Assembly (NCBI GenBank): GCA_947044365.1
Contig: OX345636.1
Span: forward strand, 41,320,537 to 41,384,536
From: Petrosia ficiformis
Taxonomy: Eukaryota > Porifera > Demospongiae > Haplosclerida > Petrosiidae
DNA length: 64,000 bases
Direction: 5' to 3'
The notes under the pieces were generated by a model. The model saw only the letters and a list, made by a program, of their open reading frames with translations. It had not been told where the DNA came from and did no database searches. A program made the translations under genes and the position numbers. This document shows positions 40,854-53,100 of this stretch, one piece after another; the first letter of the stretch is position 1, and the number at the start of each line of letters is the position of its first letter.

Positions 40854-43613
40854 TTAATTCTCACTCTGTCTTGTCTTGAATTCATCAGACTCGCATTTGC
40901 CACTTGAAGTTGTGTTACCTGTTTTATTATTACCACTGCCACTTGCCATAGATGACAGAGTCACATTGTGTCCCTGTGTGCTGATGCTAACAGCTGTATT
41001 CTTGCTTGGCCAGACAGTTGCAATGAAGATTCGAGGTCCAAATATAGAGATAAGAACTGCCAGCGCGCTCATTTGAATAGCTAATGATATAACAGCTGTT
41101 TGAAACTCATCTGTTGTGGCAAAGTAGGTCACAAGAAATGCTATCCATATTATGCCAATACAGAATGTGGAGAACGCAACATACTTCACTTCATTAAAGT
41201 TTGCTGGAAATCGAATAGTCAATATAGCTAACGCATTGGAAACTATCAGTATAACTGAAAAGTACAGCATTTGTAGAGCAATTAAAGCAATGTGTGGAGA
41301 AGCACATGTAATAACTAATTCAGGAGAATCATTGGTGTTTTCACTATTCAGCACCAACTTTGTTGTTGAGTCAGGATAAACGATTATGAGAGATATCAGA
41401 ACAAGTAACATCTGACCACCAACAAGCATGAAGGTAAAAATTATTTGGTATATAGGTGTTATGAATTTCGGTCTTCCAGAGGTCTGTTCTCGTAGAAATA
41501 TACGAGCAATTCGAACCAGCTTCACAAAAAGTGCAGAAAGGATCAGAGACAAACAGAACCATGTACCAACCCTTTGGAATAGACAGATAGGTATAGAAGG
41601 TTTTAAGATGAAGAATATTGTTAATAGAAAACATAATGTTGTTCCAGTGAGTAATAGAATCATTTGTTCCCTTCCTGAGGACTTAATTATAGGGGTACTC
41701 CAGAAGATCCCCATTGCAATACATACGAAAACTACTGTTATTAGACCAAAGATAGCTACTATAATTAAAACAATACCCCATGCATCTGATGGATCTAAGT
41801 ACGCTTCCCTAATGTGCTTACAAGCATTACTACCACTGAGAGGATTATTACCCCACATGTTTTGAGGGCATGTGCTGCACTCAGATGCAGTTGTATTAGT
41901 ATAGTTCCTTCCCAGACAAGGAATACATATTCCACAACAAAATGACTGGACAATCTGTTTTATACTACCAACTTCACACAGCTGACACTGAGATTCAAGA
42001 GTTAGTAATGGTTGATTTTCAGTTTCATTCACTCCAAAATGAATGGAAACATTTTGGAAGAGCTGGAGATTTGTTTGTCTTGTCTCATCCCAATCCCCAA
42101 CATTAACAATTTCGTATTGGGCAGAGCAGTTTTTACAGGTTGACTTCATTTGTAAATTTTTGATTATATATCGACCTTCTATATTTCCAAAACTGTCATA
42201 TACTATATAGTTTCCTGAATGACTTGTAAAACTAACATTTTGAAGATAATCACGTATTACTAATCCATTTAATTCTCTCTTTTGTCCTTTGCAAGTGCGG
42301 GAAGTGTGATCATATATCACAGGTAGGTCGCAATTATCCAGTAAGAAATTATGAAGAGCATGAGAAACACTATAAACAGCATCAATTACAAGCTCTACAG
42401 GCCTTCGAATGTAATTTGGATGATCAACTGTACTGACATTCTTTGCACAGGACACATTAACAGTGCAGTCATAGTAATCTTCAAAATACTCTCTGAACCA
42501 CGGGTTGCGTTTATTAGTCGATAAAGTAAGTCGAGAAAAGTAATCATCATAGTTTGGATCAACACTGCTCAGTGGTGAAAACCCTAAATGACTGCCAATA
42601 TATTTTCCATATGTATCACTTACGAGATTTGATCCTGCCCAAGAATCACTGGCAATCCATAGAAATCGTCTTTGTTTCTCTGATGATTCTTGGATGATCT
42701 TAAATTGTTCAAAAAAATCTATAACTCTGTGTAATGATGCAAAGAAAACAATAACATTTGGTGAGGATTCGTTGATCACTCTACTTGCCAAGTTATAGTA
42801 ATTATCAGGTGTAAATTGATCATTAATTCCTAAATCTAAGTCAATGCAGATTCCTGCTGCATCAGCTAACTGTCTAAACCTGTCAATTCCAGGTTCACCA
42901 TATGCATTGTTGGAGTGAATAGCAGACACATATGTCCATCCAAACCTTATTACTAGATCAATCATCGCTTGTGCTTGTTGATCATCTGGAGGGATTGTAC
43001 GATAGAAATAGCTGTATCGGTCACGGTTGCTCAAAATTGGAGAAGAAGAAGAGTAACTGACTTGAGGTACAACAAAAAGTCGCAGTAAACTGGCAACTGC
43101 AATGGAAACCTGACTTGTTGTAGCTCCAATTACAGCTGACACTGTGAGTGTGGAGGAAACATTAGAACCAGCTGCGATTTCATTGCAGGTGCTACAATCT
43201 AGTAAACCTTCAGATCCCTGGAAAATAAAATCAGCACTCTCATCCAATGCTACATTTTCACTTACACAAGTGTCCCTTATGTCATATCCAAGAGTGATGT
43301 TAGGAAGTAAGTTTGGATCACTGTTGATTAGATCAAGGGCATATAAAAAGGCTTCAATTCTTTCTGGACCACTTCTTACTAGAGATGTCCCACAACGTCC
43401 TCCAGCAGACCCCTTAGCAGAACTATGTACAGCAACAAGCCCTCCTAAAATAAAATCCTTGTCTTTATCATCTCTGAAGCCACGAATACGATTTTGCTCA
43501 CCATAGAGGATTCTCTCAGGTTTTGTATCGTAGTTGAGCTCCAGGTTTGTAACAACTCTGACAGCACACAACAGCTGAAATACAACATGAATACACACAA
43601 AGGTAGAGGGCAT
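40854..43613 (-). CDS. Class C GPCR, metabotropic glutamate receptor-like, intronless
   Basis: A single open frame of about 919 residues from the ATG at 43613, chosen because MPSTFVCIHVVFQLLCAV is a clean signal peptide; an in-frame ATG lies at 43679. Domains: Venus-flytrap ligand-binding region, about residues 30-515 (GFRDDKDKDFILGGLVAVHS, VSYSSSSPILSN, RTIPPDDQQAQAMIDLV, AYGEPGID, ASDSWAGSN, YGKYIGSHLGFSPLSS); cysteine-rich NCD3G, about 530-600 (CQLCEVGSIK, SECSTCPQNMWGN); seven helices, about 620-860 (WGIVLIIVAIFGLITVVFVC, FNEVKYVAFSTFCIGIIWIA); short Ser/Thr-rich tail. Against mGluR numbering, the Asp in PPDD, the Tyr in AYGE and the Asp in SDSW keep positions used for the amino-acid backbone. 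The SSSV loop is GATTSQVS, so ligand identity is open. A G protein-coupled plasma-membrane receptor role follows from the family. Lack of introns is unlike vertebrate mGluRs. Confidence 0.97.
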   Translation of the reverse strand: MPSTFVCIHVVFQLLCAVRVVTNLELNYDTKPERILYGEQNRIRGFRDDKDKDFILGGLVAVHSSAKGSAGGRCGTSLVRSGPERIEAFLYALDLINSDPNLLPNITLGYDIRDTCVSENVALDESADFIFQGSEGLLDCSTCNEIAAGSNVSSTLTVSAVIGATTSQVSIAVASLLRLFVVPQVSYSSSSPILSNRDRYSYFYRTIPPDDQQAQAMIDLVIRFGWTYVSAIHSNNAYGEPGIDRFRQLADAAGICIDLDLGINDQFTPDNYYNLASRVINESSPNVIVFFASLHRVIDFFEQFKIIQESSEKQRRFLWIASDSWAGSNLVSDTYGKYIGSHLGFSPLSSVDPNYDDYFSRLTLSTNKRNPWFREYFEDYYDCTVNVSCAKNVSTVDHPNYIRRPVELVIDAVYSVSHALHNFLLDNCDLPVIYDHTSRTCKGQKRELNGLVIRDYLQNVSFTSHSGNYIVYDSFGNIEGRYIIKNLQMKSTCKNCSAQYEIVNVGDWDETRQTNLQLFQNVSIHFGVNETENQPLLTLESQCQLCEVGSIKQIVQSFCCGICIPCLGRNYTNTTASECSTCPQNMWGNNPLSGSNACKHIREAYLDPSDAWGIVLIIVAIFGLITVVFVCIAMGIFWSTPIIKSSGREQMILLLTGTTLCFLLTIFFILKPSIPICLFQRVGTWFCLSLILSALFVKLVRIARIFLREQTSGRPKFITPIYQIIFTFMLVGGQMLLVLISLIIVYPDSTTKLVLNSENTNDSPELVITCASPHIALIALQMLYFSVILIVSNALAILTIRFPANFNEVKYVAFSTFCIGIIWIAFLVTYFATTDEFQTAVISLAIQMSALAVLISIFGPRIFIATVWPSKNTAVSISTQGHNVTLSSMASGSGNNKTGNTTSSGKCESDEFKTRQSEN

Positions 43614-43759
43614 CTTTGTACATGGAGTGGAAAAAACTGATGATCTATGAAAGGATGTGTATTTTATATGAATGTGCATCACATGTATTCAGAATGTTGA
43701 GTCGTTGCTATAGCAACTAATTAAAATACCAAAATAATTATGTCTCAGTTCATGATCCA

Positions 43760-44290
43760 CTGGATATACAAAATGCAATGTCATACTCTGTACTGTAAGA
43801 ATTTAAACAACATAAAGCACCAATTAAACAAGTGTAGTATACATGTAAATAATATGAAAAATTATGCATTCCATGTCTTAGTCCATGCATAGCTACACAA
43901 ACTCTTATGGTGTACATGTGTCTGGCAATACCAAACTTAATGATAAACAATATAATAATATGGAGCGAGAAGTACAATAATCAATGCTGGTTCTGTTGAA
44001 CTGTAATGGACTCGCATGTGACATGAACTCTGATTACTCAGCCCACAGAGAATCCTTATGATTGTCTTCCTATTGGTATATAGTGATATAATTAAAAAAT
44101 AATAAATACAAAAATTATAAAGAAGATGTAGGGATATCAAAACTGTAATGGACTTACGGTAGCTTGTTACTTTGTGCAATAAGAATAATGCTATATAACA
44201 TAAATATTTTCTTTGTGTCATGAGTGTAGATCACGAGTTATTTTTATAGCCCACACACTGCAAAAATAGAATTGATAAATGTATTTGTTA
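43760..44290. other. Upstream region of the GPCR, start of a degenerate repeat array
   Basis: The first 150 bases share similarity with the flank of the GPCR pseudogene near 37.24 kb (both contain ATATCCAGTGG or its inverse). From about 44125 the repeat anchor GATGTAGGGATATCAAAACT begins. No gene is seen. Confidence 0.5.
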
Positions 44291-44292
44291 GT

Positions 44293-44608
44293 ACACTGTA
44301 AAAATGAACCGGTTATTTTAACCCTGATTTGGTTACATGAGTTTCATCGATAATACATTTCTGAGGTATAAATTATTATTGTATATTCTCATTCATTTAT
44401 CTGTGGAGAACAAAGTCAGTTGTTGACAATTCCAGATTTTGTTCTTATAATAACAAATAACAATTAAATATCTATATACACAAATTCTCCACAGATAATT
44501 AAAAGAGAATATGCAATGATAATTTATACCTCAGAAGCATATTATCCATACGCATTAAAACACATGTAACCAAATCATGATTAAAATAACCGGTTCATTT
44601 GTACAGTG
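44293..44608. mobile_element. MITE with CACTGTAAAAATGAACCGGTTATTTTAACC termini
   Basis: The left end CACTGTAAAAATGAACCGG then TTATTTTAACC is mirrored by GGTTCATTTGTACAGTG at 44608. The match continues inward (TTGGTTACATGAGTTT with its inverse AAACACATGTAACCAA). An internal pair, AATTCTCCACAGATAA and TTATCTGTGGAGAAC, makes nearly the whole element a hairpin. Confidence 0.8.
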
Positions 44609-45045
44609 AATTCTTTGTATATCTATTACACAAGATAAGGTAATTGAAAGTATAATTATTGGATTATAGTATGTCAACATGCATTCATAACAACTTACAC
44701 GACAAGGAAATTACAATTTCCACTATTCCTTGGAACTGTACTAATTGCAGGGCACCTTTATGTTTGTTTTCCCATGGGTTCAAACTATATAATTATATAA
44801 TTAAAGAGGATGTAGGGATATCAAAACTGCAATGGACTTGCATGTTAACATTAGCCCTGATTATATAAGTTAGTTTCTTGCTGTGTATAATTATGTTGAA
44901 CATGAAAGTTTATTTTTTGGCAGTTTGCTGTTTTATGCTTAGCTACAACAAACATTTTCTTTGTGCCATGAATGCAGATAATGAAAGTTATCCCATTGGT
45001 TTAACTATATAGTTATATAATAATTAAAGAATAGTAAAAAAACAC

Positions 45046-45415
45046 TGCAAAAATAGCATTGTTAAAATAACCAATGTATTGATTAGTGCAGTTGCAAGCA
45101 TTTATCAATTAGTTGGTTGTTCAGAATATATATAATTTAACATCATAGCTACTTTGTACTTTATAATTATATTAAAATATCTAAACATTATTATCATTCC
45201 TAATATCTCATATTAGATGCACAAAGAAGGTTTAGATTTAATAAAACATTTATTCCACTTCGTACATCTATTAGACAGGATAAGGAAATATTATTGGATT
45301 TTAATTACATGTAGTCATAACAACATACATGACCAATTAAATACAATTTCCACTATTCCTAGCAACTGTACCATGTACTAACTAATAAATTATATAACAA
45401 TTTTATTTTTGCAGT
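45046..45415. mobile_element. MITE of the CACTGCAAAAATA family
   Basis: It starts CACTGCAAAAATAGCATTGT and ends AACAATTTTATTTTTGCAGT. The GCAACTGTACCATGTACTAA and GATTAGTGCAGTTGCAAG blocks are mutually inverse. Confidence 0.75.
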
Positions 45416-46435
45416 AAAATTAAAGATCGAGGATGTAGTGATATCAAAACTGTAATGGACTTGCATGTTAACATTAACCCTCATTATACTATGTTAGTTT
45501 CTTTCTGTGTATGTCATCATTTGTTGAACATGAAAATTTATTTTACGGTAGCTTGTTACTCTGTGCAATAACAATAATGTATCCTTAACTATATAACAAA
45601 ACAACAAACATTTTTTTGTGTCATGATAATTGGTACATAAACATATATGTACCAATTATCATGCCTAATATCTCATTATTAGATCCACAAAGAAGGTTTG
45701 GAAACCTACAATGAATATTTATTCTGCTTCTTCTAAAAGATAAGGAAATTGAAATTATAATTACTGGATTATAGTATGTCAACATCATGCATTCTTAACA
45801 ACTTACACGACAATTAATTTACAATTTCCACTATTTCTTGGAACTGTACTAACCAATATATTAGTTATTTTAATAATATTATTTTTGCAGTGCAGGGCAC
45901 TTTATGTTATGTTTCCCATGGGTTCAAACTATATAATTATATTAAAGAGGATGTAGTGATATCAAAACTGTAATGGACTTGCATGTTAACATTAGCCCTG
46001 ATTGTACTATGAATTTTTATGTTAGTTTTTTACTGTGTATGTCATCATTTGATGAACATGAAAATTTATTTTATGGTAGCTTGTTACTTTGTGCAATAAC
46101 AATAATGTATGCTTCACTATAACATAACATAACATATTTTCATGTTCAACATAATTATACACAGCAAGAAACTAACTTAAATAACCAGTTCACTTTTACA
46201 GTGTGGAAAGGTACTAATTTTAGCATTTTATAACTTGTTTTGATAACGATATCATGCACAGTTGATGAGTACCAGCAACTGGCACCATGGAACTAGTATT
46301 AGGACAATAAGACAGAACTATAACTGGAACTAACATCATCAAAATAAAGGCTCTAAAACTCTAACTGGAACTAAAATTATCAAAATAAAGGTTCTGGAAC
46401 TACTACTGGAACTGTAAACAACAACAAGAACACCG

Positions 46436-47566
46436 TAAAAATAATAGGTTATTTTACCTTCAATTAGTTACAGGAGTTTCAATGCAATAATATTTTGCTT
46501 TTTGCTGATTTATATATTTTCTGTCATGTAATATTTACAAGTCATGCACAGTTCATAGTATAGAATTGCATAGGTACAACCTGTGGTGTATTATTAGTAT
46601 CCCAATTCCAACATCTGCAAAACAACTATATACTGTGAAACCTCTCTATTTAGGACACCCTGAAATGAGGACATCCCTGTATTAAGGACAGTTAAAACTG
46701 CCCCAAACTATAGTTTATATTATAAATTCACCCCTGAAATGAGAACACCCCTGTAATCAGGACACTTATATTTGTCCCAATGGTGTCCCGAATAGAGAGG
46801 TCTCACTGTAACTCATTCTAGAGTAATTAATTAGTATATGTGTACATGAATAGTTTACTTATAGAAGCAAATATTTGAAAAGTCAGCACATGTGTCGAAC
46901 TTTACATGTTTAAAGTACATGTACATTGCATTGCTTTTGCATACAATGTAGCTATATACCTAGTATAGTATTGTATAAGTACAACCTGTGGTGTATTATT
47001 AATAATCCAATTCCAACATCTTCAAAAACAACAGATGTCATAACTAAAGTAATTAATATAAATATGTACATGAATTTGTACTTATAATAGCAAATAGCAT
47101 GTGATGTACTCCACAAATATTTGAAACGTCAGCACATGTGTCTAATTTTACATGTTTAAAGTACATGTACATTGTATTGCCTTTGCATGTTAATTAATAC
47201 AATGTAGCTATATACCTAGTATAGTATTGTATAAGTACAACCTGTGGTGTATTATTAATAATCCAATTCCAACATCTTCAAAAACAACAGATGTTACTAG
47301 AGTAATTAATTAATATAAATATGCACATGAATTTGTACTTATAATAGTAAATAGCATGTGATGTACTCCACAAATATTTGAAACGTCACCACATTGTATT
47401 GCTTTTGTTATCATGCCATAATTTGTCAATATAGATCTAAATGAAATTATTAATTGCAAACATCACATAGCTAGACAAGAAAGAAACATTGACTTATACA
47501 GTCTCAGGAAGAATTGAAACTCATGTAACCAAATGAGGGTTAAAATAACCAATTTAATTTTACAGT
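46436..47566. mobile_element. Large TTATTTTAACC-family element with internal duplications and nested MITE
   Basis: The left end CACCGTAAAAATAATAGG then TTATTTTACC is mirrored by GGTTAAAATAACCAATTTAA and TTTTACAGTGTG at the right. Inside, a block containing TACAACCTGTGGTGTATTA occurs three times (about 46575, 46980, 47236). A separate MITE is nested at 46631-46810. Confidence 0.7.
46631..46810. mobile_element. Nested short MITE (CACTGTGAAACCTCTCTATT type)
   Basis: The left end ACTGTGAAACCTCTCTATTT then AGGACACC is mirrored by GGTGTCCCGAATAGAGAGGT then CTCACTGTAA. It is about 180 bp with no coding capacity. The sub-repeat ATGAGGACATCCCTGTATTA recurs inside. Confidence 0.8.
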
Positions 47567-47619
47567 GTGCTTAGCTATGTAACATAGTTTTTTGTGTCAT
47601 GAGTGCAGATAATGAGTTA

Positions 47620-48010
47620 GTTCTAAAGCCCAAAAATAGAATTGTTAATGTAACAAATGTACGTATTGGTTAGTATAGTTACAAGGATTTAACAATTAGT
47701 TTGTTGTTCAGGATACACAAATGTAATGCCAAAACTACTTTGTACTAGTTATATAAAATACGTAAAATATATATGTACCAATTATCATGCGTAATATCTG
47801 ATTATTAGATGCACAAAGAAGGTTTGGAAACCAACAATGCATATTTATTCTGCTTTTTTGTGTATCTATTAGACAAGATAAGGAAACTGAAATTATAATA
47901 TCCGATTATGTCAACATGTATTCATAATAACCTACACAACAGTGAAATTACAATTTCCACTATTCCTTGGAACTGTACTAGCCAATAAATTAGTTATTTT
48001 TGCAGTGCAG
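47620..48010. mobile_element. MITE of the CACTGCAAAAATA family
   Basis: The left part CAAAAATAGAATTGTTAATG with GTTAGTATAGTTACAAGG is mirrored by AACTGTACTAGCCAATAAAT and TTATTTTTGCAGTGC. It carries the ATGCACAAAGAAGGTTTGG block shared with other array units. Confidence 0.7.
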
Positions 48011-48177
48011 GTTTGTTTTCAATATATATGCTTAGCTACCACAAATATTTTCTTTATGCCATGAATGCAGATAATGAAAGTTATTTTTATGACCTGCAGG
48101 GTATCGTTATGTTTACATTCCCATGGGTTCAAACTATATAATTGTAATTATATATATATAATTATGTGTATATACTG

Positions 48178-49227
48178 TGCTACCATGGCAACCATTGATA
48201 TGGTTAGGTGTATATTTTGTGTATACACCTCATCAAAAATTCCAAATCATAGTATATATTATATAAACTTTGATCAGTGGATGTATATGCCAGATGTACT
48301 ACCTGCTGGCATTTGGAGGTTTATGTGGAATATACCCCTCAGCCGTATGAGCATCCACGTAAACCTCCTTAAACGCAAAGCGCATGTTGACAACATCGGG
48401 ATAGTAATAACACAGGTTGGCATAGAACCCAAACTTAAACAAACCACTTCCATATAACCCTACTAAGTACCTACACTGCTATGAAACAAAATACAAAGAG
48501 CTGTACTTATGTAGGGTTATATGGAAGTGGTTTGTTTAAATTTGGGTCCTACGTTAACCTCCTGTGTTAGCACCATCCCAATCTTATTCACATGTTTTTT
48601 GGTTTTGACATCCTTACATCTTCTTCATTTTTATTGAAAATGTTTTTTTTATTATTGATTCCATTGTTCTAAATAGCGGAATATAAAAATTGTATAATCA
48701 TAATTGGATTAACACCTCAATGTTTGCAACATAATTATATACATACACACAATTACAAGGCTTCATCTCTGAAGGCTATATAGTCTTTTACTTATGAACT
48801 GAAGATCATTCTTTTCACATGCAGATAATGCCTAATTTCTATTTCGCTTACAACATTTTCTACAGTCCCACAAGAAGCAGTGTCCGTCACTGTGTCAATC
48901 ACTCGACATTCCAAATTTCCAATGCTTGTATTATATATAATATATATATACATATATAATATATATATATGTAATATATATAGTACACTTACAGGTCTTA
49001 TATACAAAATATAGACCCGAGGTTTAGTGTCCAAGGATGTGATATAGCCCGAGCCTGCGAGGGCTATATCACATCTGAGGACACTAAACCAAGGTTTTAT
49101 ATTGTTTTATATAAGAACTGTAAGTGTACTATATACAATATATTGTATGCTGATAGATTAAAGATTCACAGGTCTATATACAAAAATATAAGACCTAACC
49201 ACATCAAACGGTTGCCATGGTAGCATG

Positions 49228-49230
<3 letters not shown>
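48178..49230. mobile_element. Element with GCTACCATGGCAACC termini containing two nested palindromes
   Basis: Left TGCTACCATGGCAACCATTG (48178) and right CGGTTGCCATGGTAGCATGC (about 49229) are inverse. A further terminal-like piece is at 49440-49490. Inside are the hairpin MITE at about 48420-48650 (family of 17739) and a TATGCTAATAGG-family hairpin at about 48985-49140 (GATATAGCCCGAGCC with its inverse). Confidence 0.7.
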
Positions 49231-49280
<50 letters not shown>

Positions 49281-50111
49281 TATAGTACAATAGTTAGTAA
49301 TAATTATTATTATGTGGGTTCACATCATAAAAAACATTTTTGCGGTAATTCAGCCATGAATATGATTTAAATTTAATGACTCAACAGACTCAACTATGAA
49401 TGTGATCTAAATTGCTATGACACAACAAAATTATCTGTGTATATGCAAAATATACACCTAATCACATCAAACAGTTGTCATGGTAACATAGTATAATTAT
49501 ATATTATATATATTATATATATATAGTATAGTGACATCATCACTTTGAAGTAGTGAGTTCTATATATTGTACATAGACCTTCCATGTGCACACTATGCAG
49601 GACACAAAAGCTAACTAAGCAACAGCATGTCAGATTTCAAAACTGATTATACCACCATAAAGAGCAGCTTGTGCAGATTTCAAAAAGGTAAAAACAAATA
49701 AAATTTGAAAAATTTCTACATGTATTTGTGGCTTGTTTTCACACCCACATTCACATATAATGCTTGCGTCACATATGCATTGCATACATGTACATACATG
49801 TAGTTAAAGAAGCTGTATCTTCTGGGTGAGCTCAATCAATTAATGGGTGTGGCAAAAAGAATGTGCACTTGCACTACACAGGAAGTTTTTTCCATATTAA
49901 TGTTTGTCCTATAATTAATTAAAAGTGATGCACTGATAATTTGAGTGATTATCAGTCTCAGTCATTCAGTTATTATGAATGGTATTGTTATCCTTTAAGT
50001 GAAGTTACTGATATTATGATTAGTGTACTACATGTACGTACATTTAGTAATGTCATATGATTGCAAGAACTGTAATAATTATTATACTGAGAAGATGAAA
50101 TAGTACTCAAA
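49231..50111. other. Spacer before the channel gene; TA run and repeat fragments
   Basis: A TA microsatellite lies at 49231-49276. At 49740-49890 is a repeat fragment related to 27.85 kb and 35.05 kb (GTAGTTAAAGAAGCTG, AATTAATGGGTGTGGC). No gene is seen. The promoter of the channel gene should lie here but no element can be named. Confidence 0.5.
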
Positions 50112-53100
50112 ATGGTATATGCTTGCAGACAATATTGGTTGTTTGAAATATCAGGTACATGTACATGTTAATCTCTGTCACTGCATCACTACATGTACAT
50201 GTTTATTCCTTCACAGACTATCTTTCTAAAAACTGACAAGCTTGTAGATTTAACTAGTACTATATGTACATGTATTGTTGTCCTTTAAACATACTATACT
50301 TGTACATGTCATGTACATATACATGTAGGTCTAAGACATCGACGTCATACTTTGCGATCTACACGAGTTGTACCTGCGAGGAGTGCAGAAATAGAAACTA
50401 TTGGTATCACACAGTCAGCACTGTAAGTATGTTTTTGCTACTGTTAAGTCTGTTTGTGTTCATAACTATTAGCCATGTACATGATCAAATGTGTCCATGT
50501 GGCATAGTGACATCAGACTGAGTGTATAATAATGCTTTATTTTCTTTGCAGTAGTATTCCACAGGCTACACTTAAAGGGATCACGAATGTACTTGAGAAA
50601 ATGTTGTCATATTGTCTTATTCCGTAAGTGCTGATACAAAATCAAACTACAGGATTAGTGTACATGTACATGTACTTCAATTTTAAAGCAGAGTACATGT
50701 ACACATGTATGCACGTGTAGCTATGTGTATTATAATATTATGGTTTGTAGAGTTGTCAAATAGCTGGCTTATAGGTTGTAGAGCGACCAGGCTTGTACTT
50801 TACTAGTTAATTCGAAACAGTGACCTTGGGCTGTAAATGTATTATGGCTGGCATATATATAGGATCATTTTAACAATAAGTGCACAAATTAGCATTCAGT
50901 GGATATGTACAGTACATGTAATCTTCATAATAATTTCCTATTAGTGTTGTTTTAGTACGACAATAATGACAACTTTGAAATAATTGTATATAGTATGACT
51001 AGTTTATCACAATTTTAATTTAAAATAATTATTATTAACTAAAAACTTTCTAACATGATTTTTATTTTAGTTGACTTACATGTATAACTAAAGTGCCCAT
51101 CATTCATTTCAGTTAAATGCACATGTACATGTACATGTATTACAGTATATAGACCTGTAATTTAGCTGAACCACATGTGTTAGGAATTTCAATTATAATT
51201 ATCTGAAGTACATGTGTAACACTACTTCATACATTTCTTCTTTTCTTTTGCTATACTTGTAGGTATTCATTCATTGCTCAATCAAAGCCAGGAGTAACAT
51301 GGGAGATTCTAGCTACAGTTTTGGGTATAATAACAACTATATCCATTTCTTTACAAGCCGCTTTCTTTCACTCATTTGCACCTTACTGTATACCTTTGTG
51401 GATAGGGAACTATGCACTGGATTTGTTCTTTATCGTTGATATGTAAGTATTATACTTGTAACATGTAACATGTAACATGTAACATGTAACATGTAACATG
51501 TACATGTACATGTACATGTAGGAACAGTGTACATGTACATGTACATGTAGGAACAGTGTACATGTACATGTAGGTAGCAAGAGTACATTTAATTAATTAT
51601 TGTGTATGTAAACTTTGTGTTTGTGTATGTCTGTCTGTCTATTACCAACATTTCTCGGAAAACTAGGAGCAATAGTTTATCAACAGTGATTTACTGGTCC
51701 ACATTCACTTTCCACTTATAAATGCATCCATTCATTAATTAATTTGTAGTGTACATGTACATGTATACTGGTTTATTATTGGTGCTAATAATATTTTTAC
51801 TCATTCAGAATTCTCAAGATTCACACTGCTTATTACTCATCTGATGGAGTCTTGATTACAAGACCAGTAGAGTGTGCAAAGAATTACTTTAAGTAAGTTT
51901 TCATACCAAAGTCTGTTCACATTCACAATGACCTCAAAATTCCACTGTGATGATTGTACATGTACATGTACATGTATGTAATATAATGTTATTATAGCAG
52001 TAATGCATGTACAGTACATGATAATAATGTGAAAATGGTGTAAGAAAAAATGTTATTAATCATTCCAAATTAAAATTGTTTAGAGGTCAAGGTGAATGTG
52101 AATGACCTTAAATTTGTATGTAATGGGAGACTCTAGCTACAGTTTTGGGTATGATACCATCTACATTGTACATATACATGTACATGTATATCTATTATAA
52201 TGCAAGCTGCTTTCTTTCAACCATACTGCATTTCACACCCGATGAAGACCTCTAGGCTGAAATACATGTAGCATGTGCAGTTTCATTTTTTTGTTGTAAT
52301 AAAATCTTTGGTGCAATACTAATCCAATCAACCAATTATAAACTAAACCAATGACCATGACAAATACATGTACTTGTATATGTGTACATGTATCATTCAA
52401 ACTTTTCACAACTTAAAATCATTTTATTATAAGTGCATGTACATGTGCATGACATGTATATTAATTGTCTGTCCAACTGTAAGCTTTTGTCTAGTGGCAT
52501 GGAAGAATCAGTAGTTCATTCTATGAGTACAAATACACGAATAAAAACAATACTATATGTACAAGTATGTACATGTACATGTACATGTGCTTGTTTGTTG
52601 TGTTTGTTGTGTTTGTTTGTCAATTATGTTTACAACTTTTGCTAGCATGCTTGGCACATGAATTTTCATGTACATGTAATTGTGGATGCATAAATTTGCA
52701 ACTTTCTTCAAACTTAATCTAAAATACACAAATGTACTAAACCAATACAATAATTATCACTATAATTATACATGTACATTTATTTTTATTGGACAATTCT
52801 TTCCTGTGACACACAATGTACATGTACATGTACATACAGGACTAATCTTTTGTTTGATCTTATTGGCTCATTTCCAACTGAAATTATACTACCATTGCTT
52901 GGACTGAATGGTATAGGTTAGTGATTTCAATCATTGTAAACACATTGCTGTTTGTAATACAATGTATTCTCTGTTTTGTGTATAAACATTTATTACCTCC
53001 ATAGAGAATATTTCAAGAATCCTTTCTTTGGTGAGGCTAAACAGAATAGTTCGAATATACAAGCTAGTGAGTACATGTATCATGTGTGTTATACTTACTA

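Larger units (their letters stand above)
44100..48130. repeat. Degenerate tandem array of roughly 0.5-0.7 kb units with interleaved MITEs
   Basis: The anchor GATGTAGkGATATCAAAACT (about 44125, 44808, 45432, 45950) recurs in the same order relative to others: CCACTATTCCTTGGAACTGT (about 44718, 45350, 45828, 47957), CCATGGGTTCAAACTATATA (about 44772, 45916, 48122) and AGATAAGGAAATTGAA-like (about 44635, 45275, 45752, 47876). Members of the CACTGCAAAAATA and TTATTTTAACC MITE families separate or interrupt units. No protein-coding region was found on either strand. Confidence 0.65.

Noticed and set aside
41371..41865. Frames of 87-145 codons on the strand opposite or in other frames of the GPCR
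   Set aside because: They are shadows of the long, conserved receptor frame.
43614..43682. Upstream extension of the GPCR start
   Set aside because: The 22 codons before MPSTFVCIHVV from the next ATG (43679) are hydrophilic and would bury the signal peptide. The pseudogene flank suggests this is 5' UTR.
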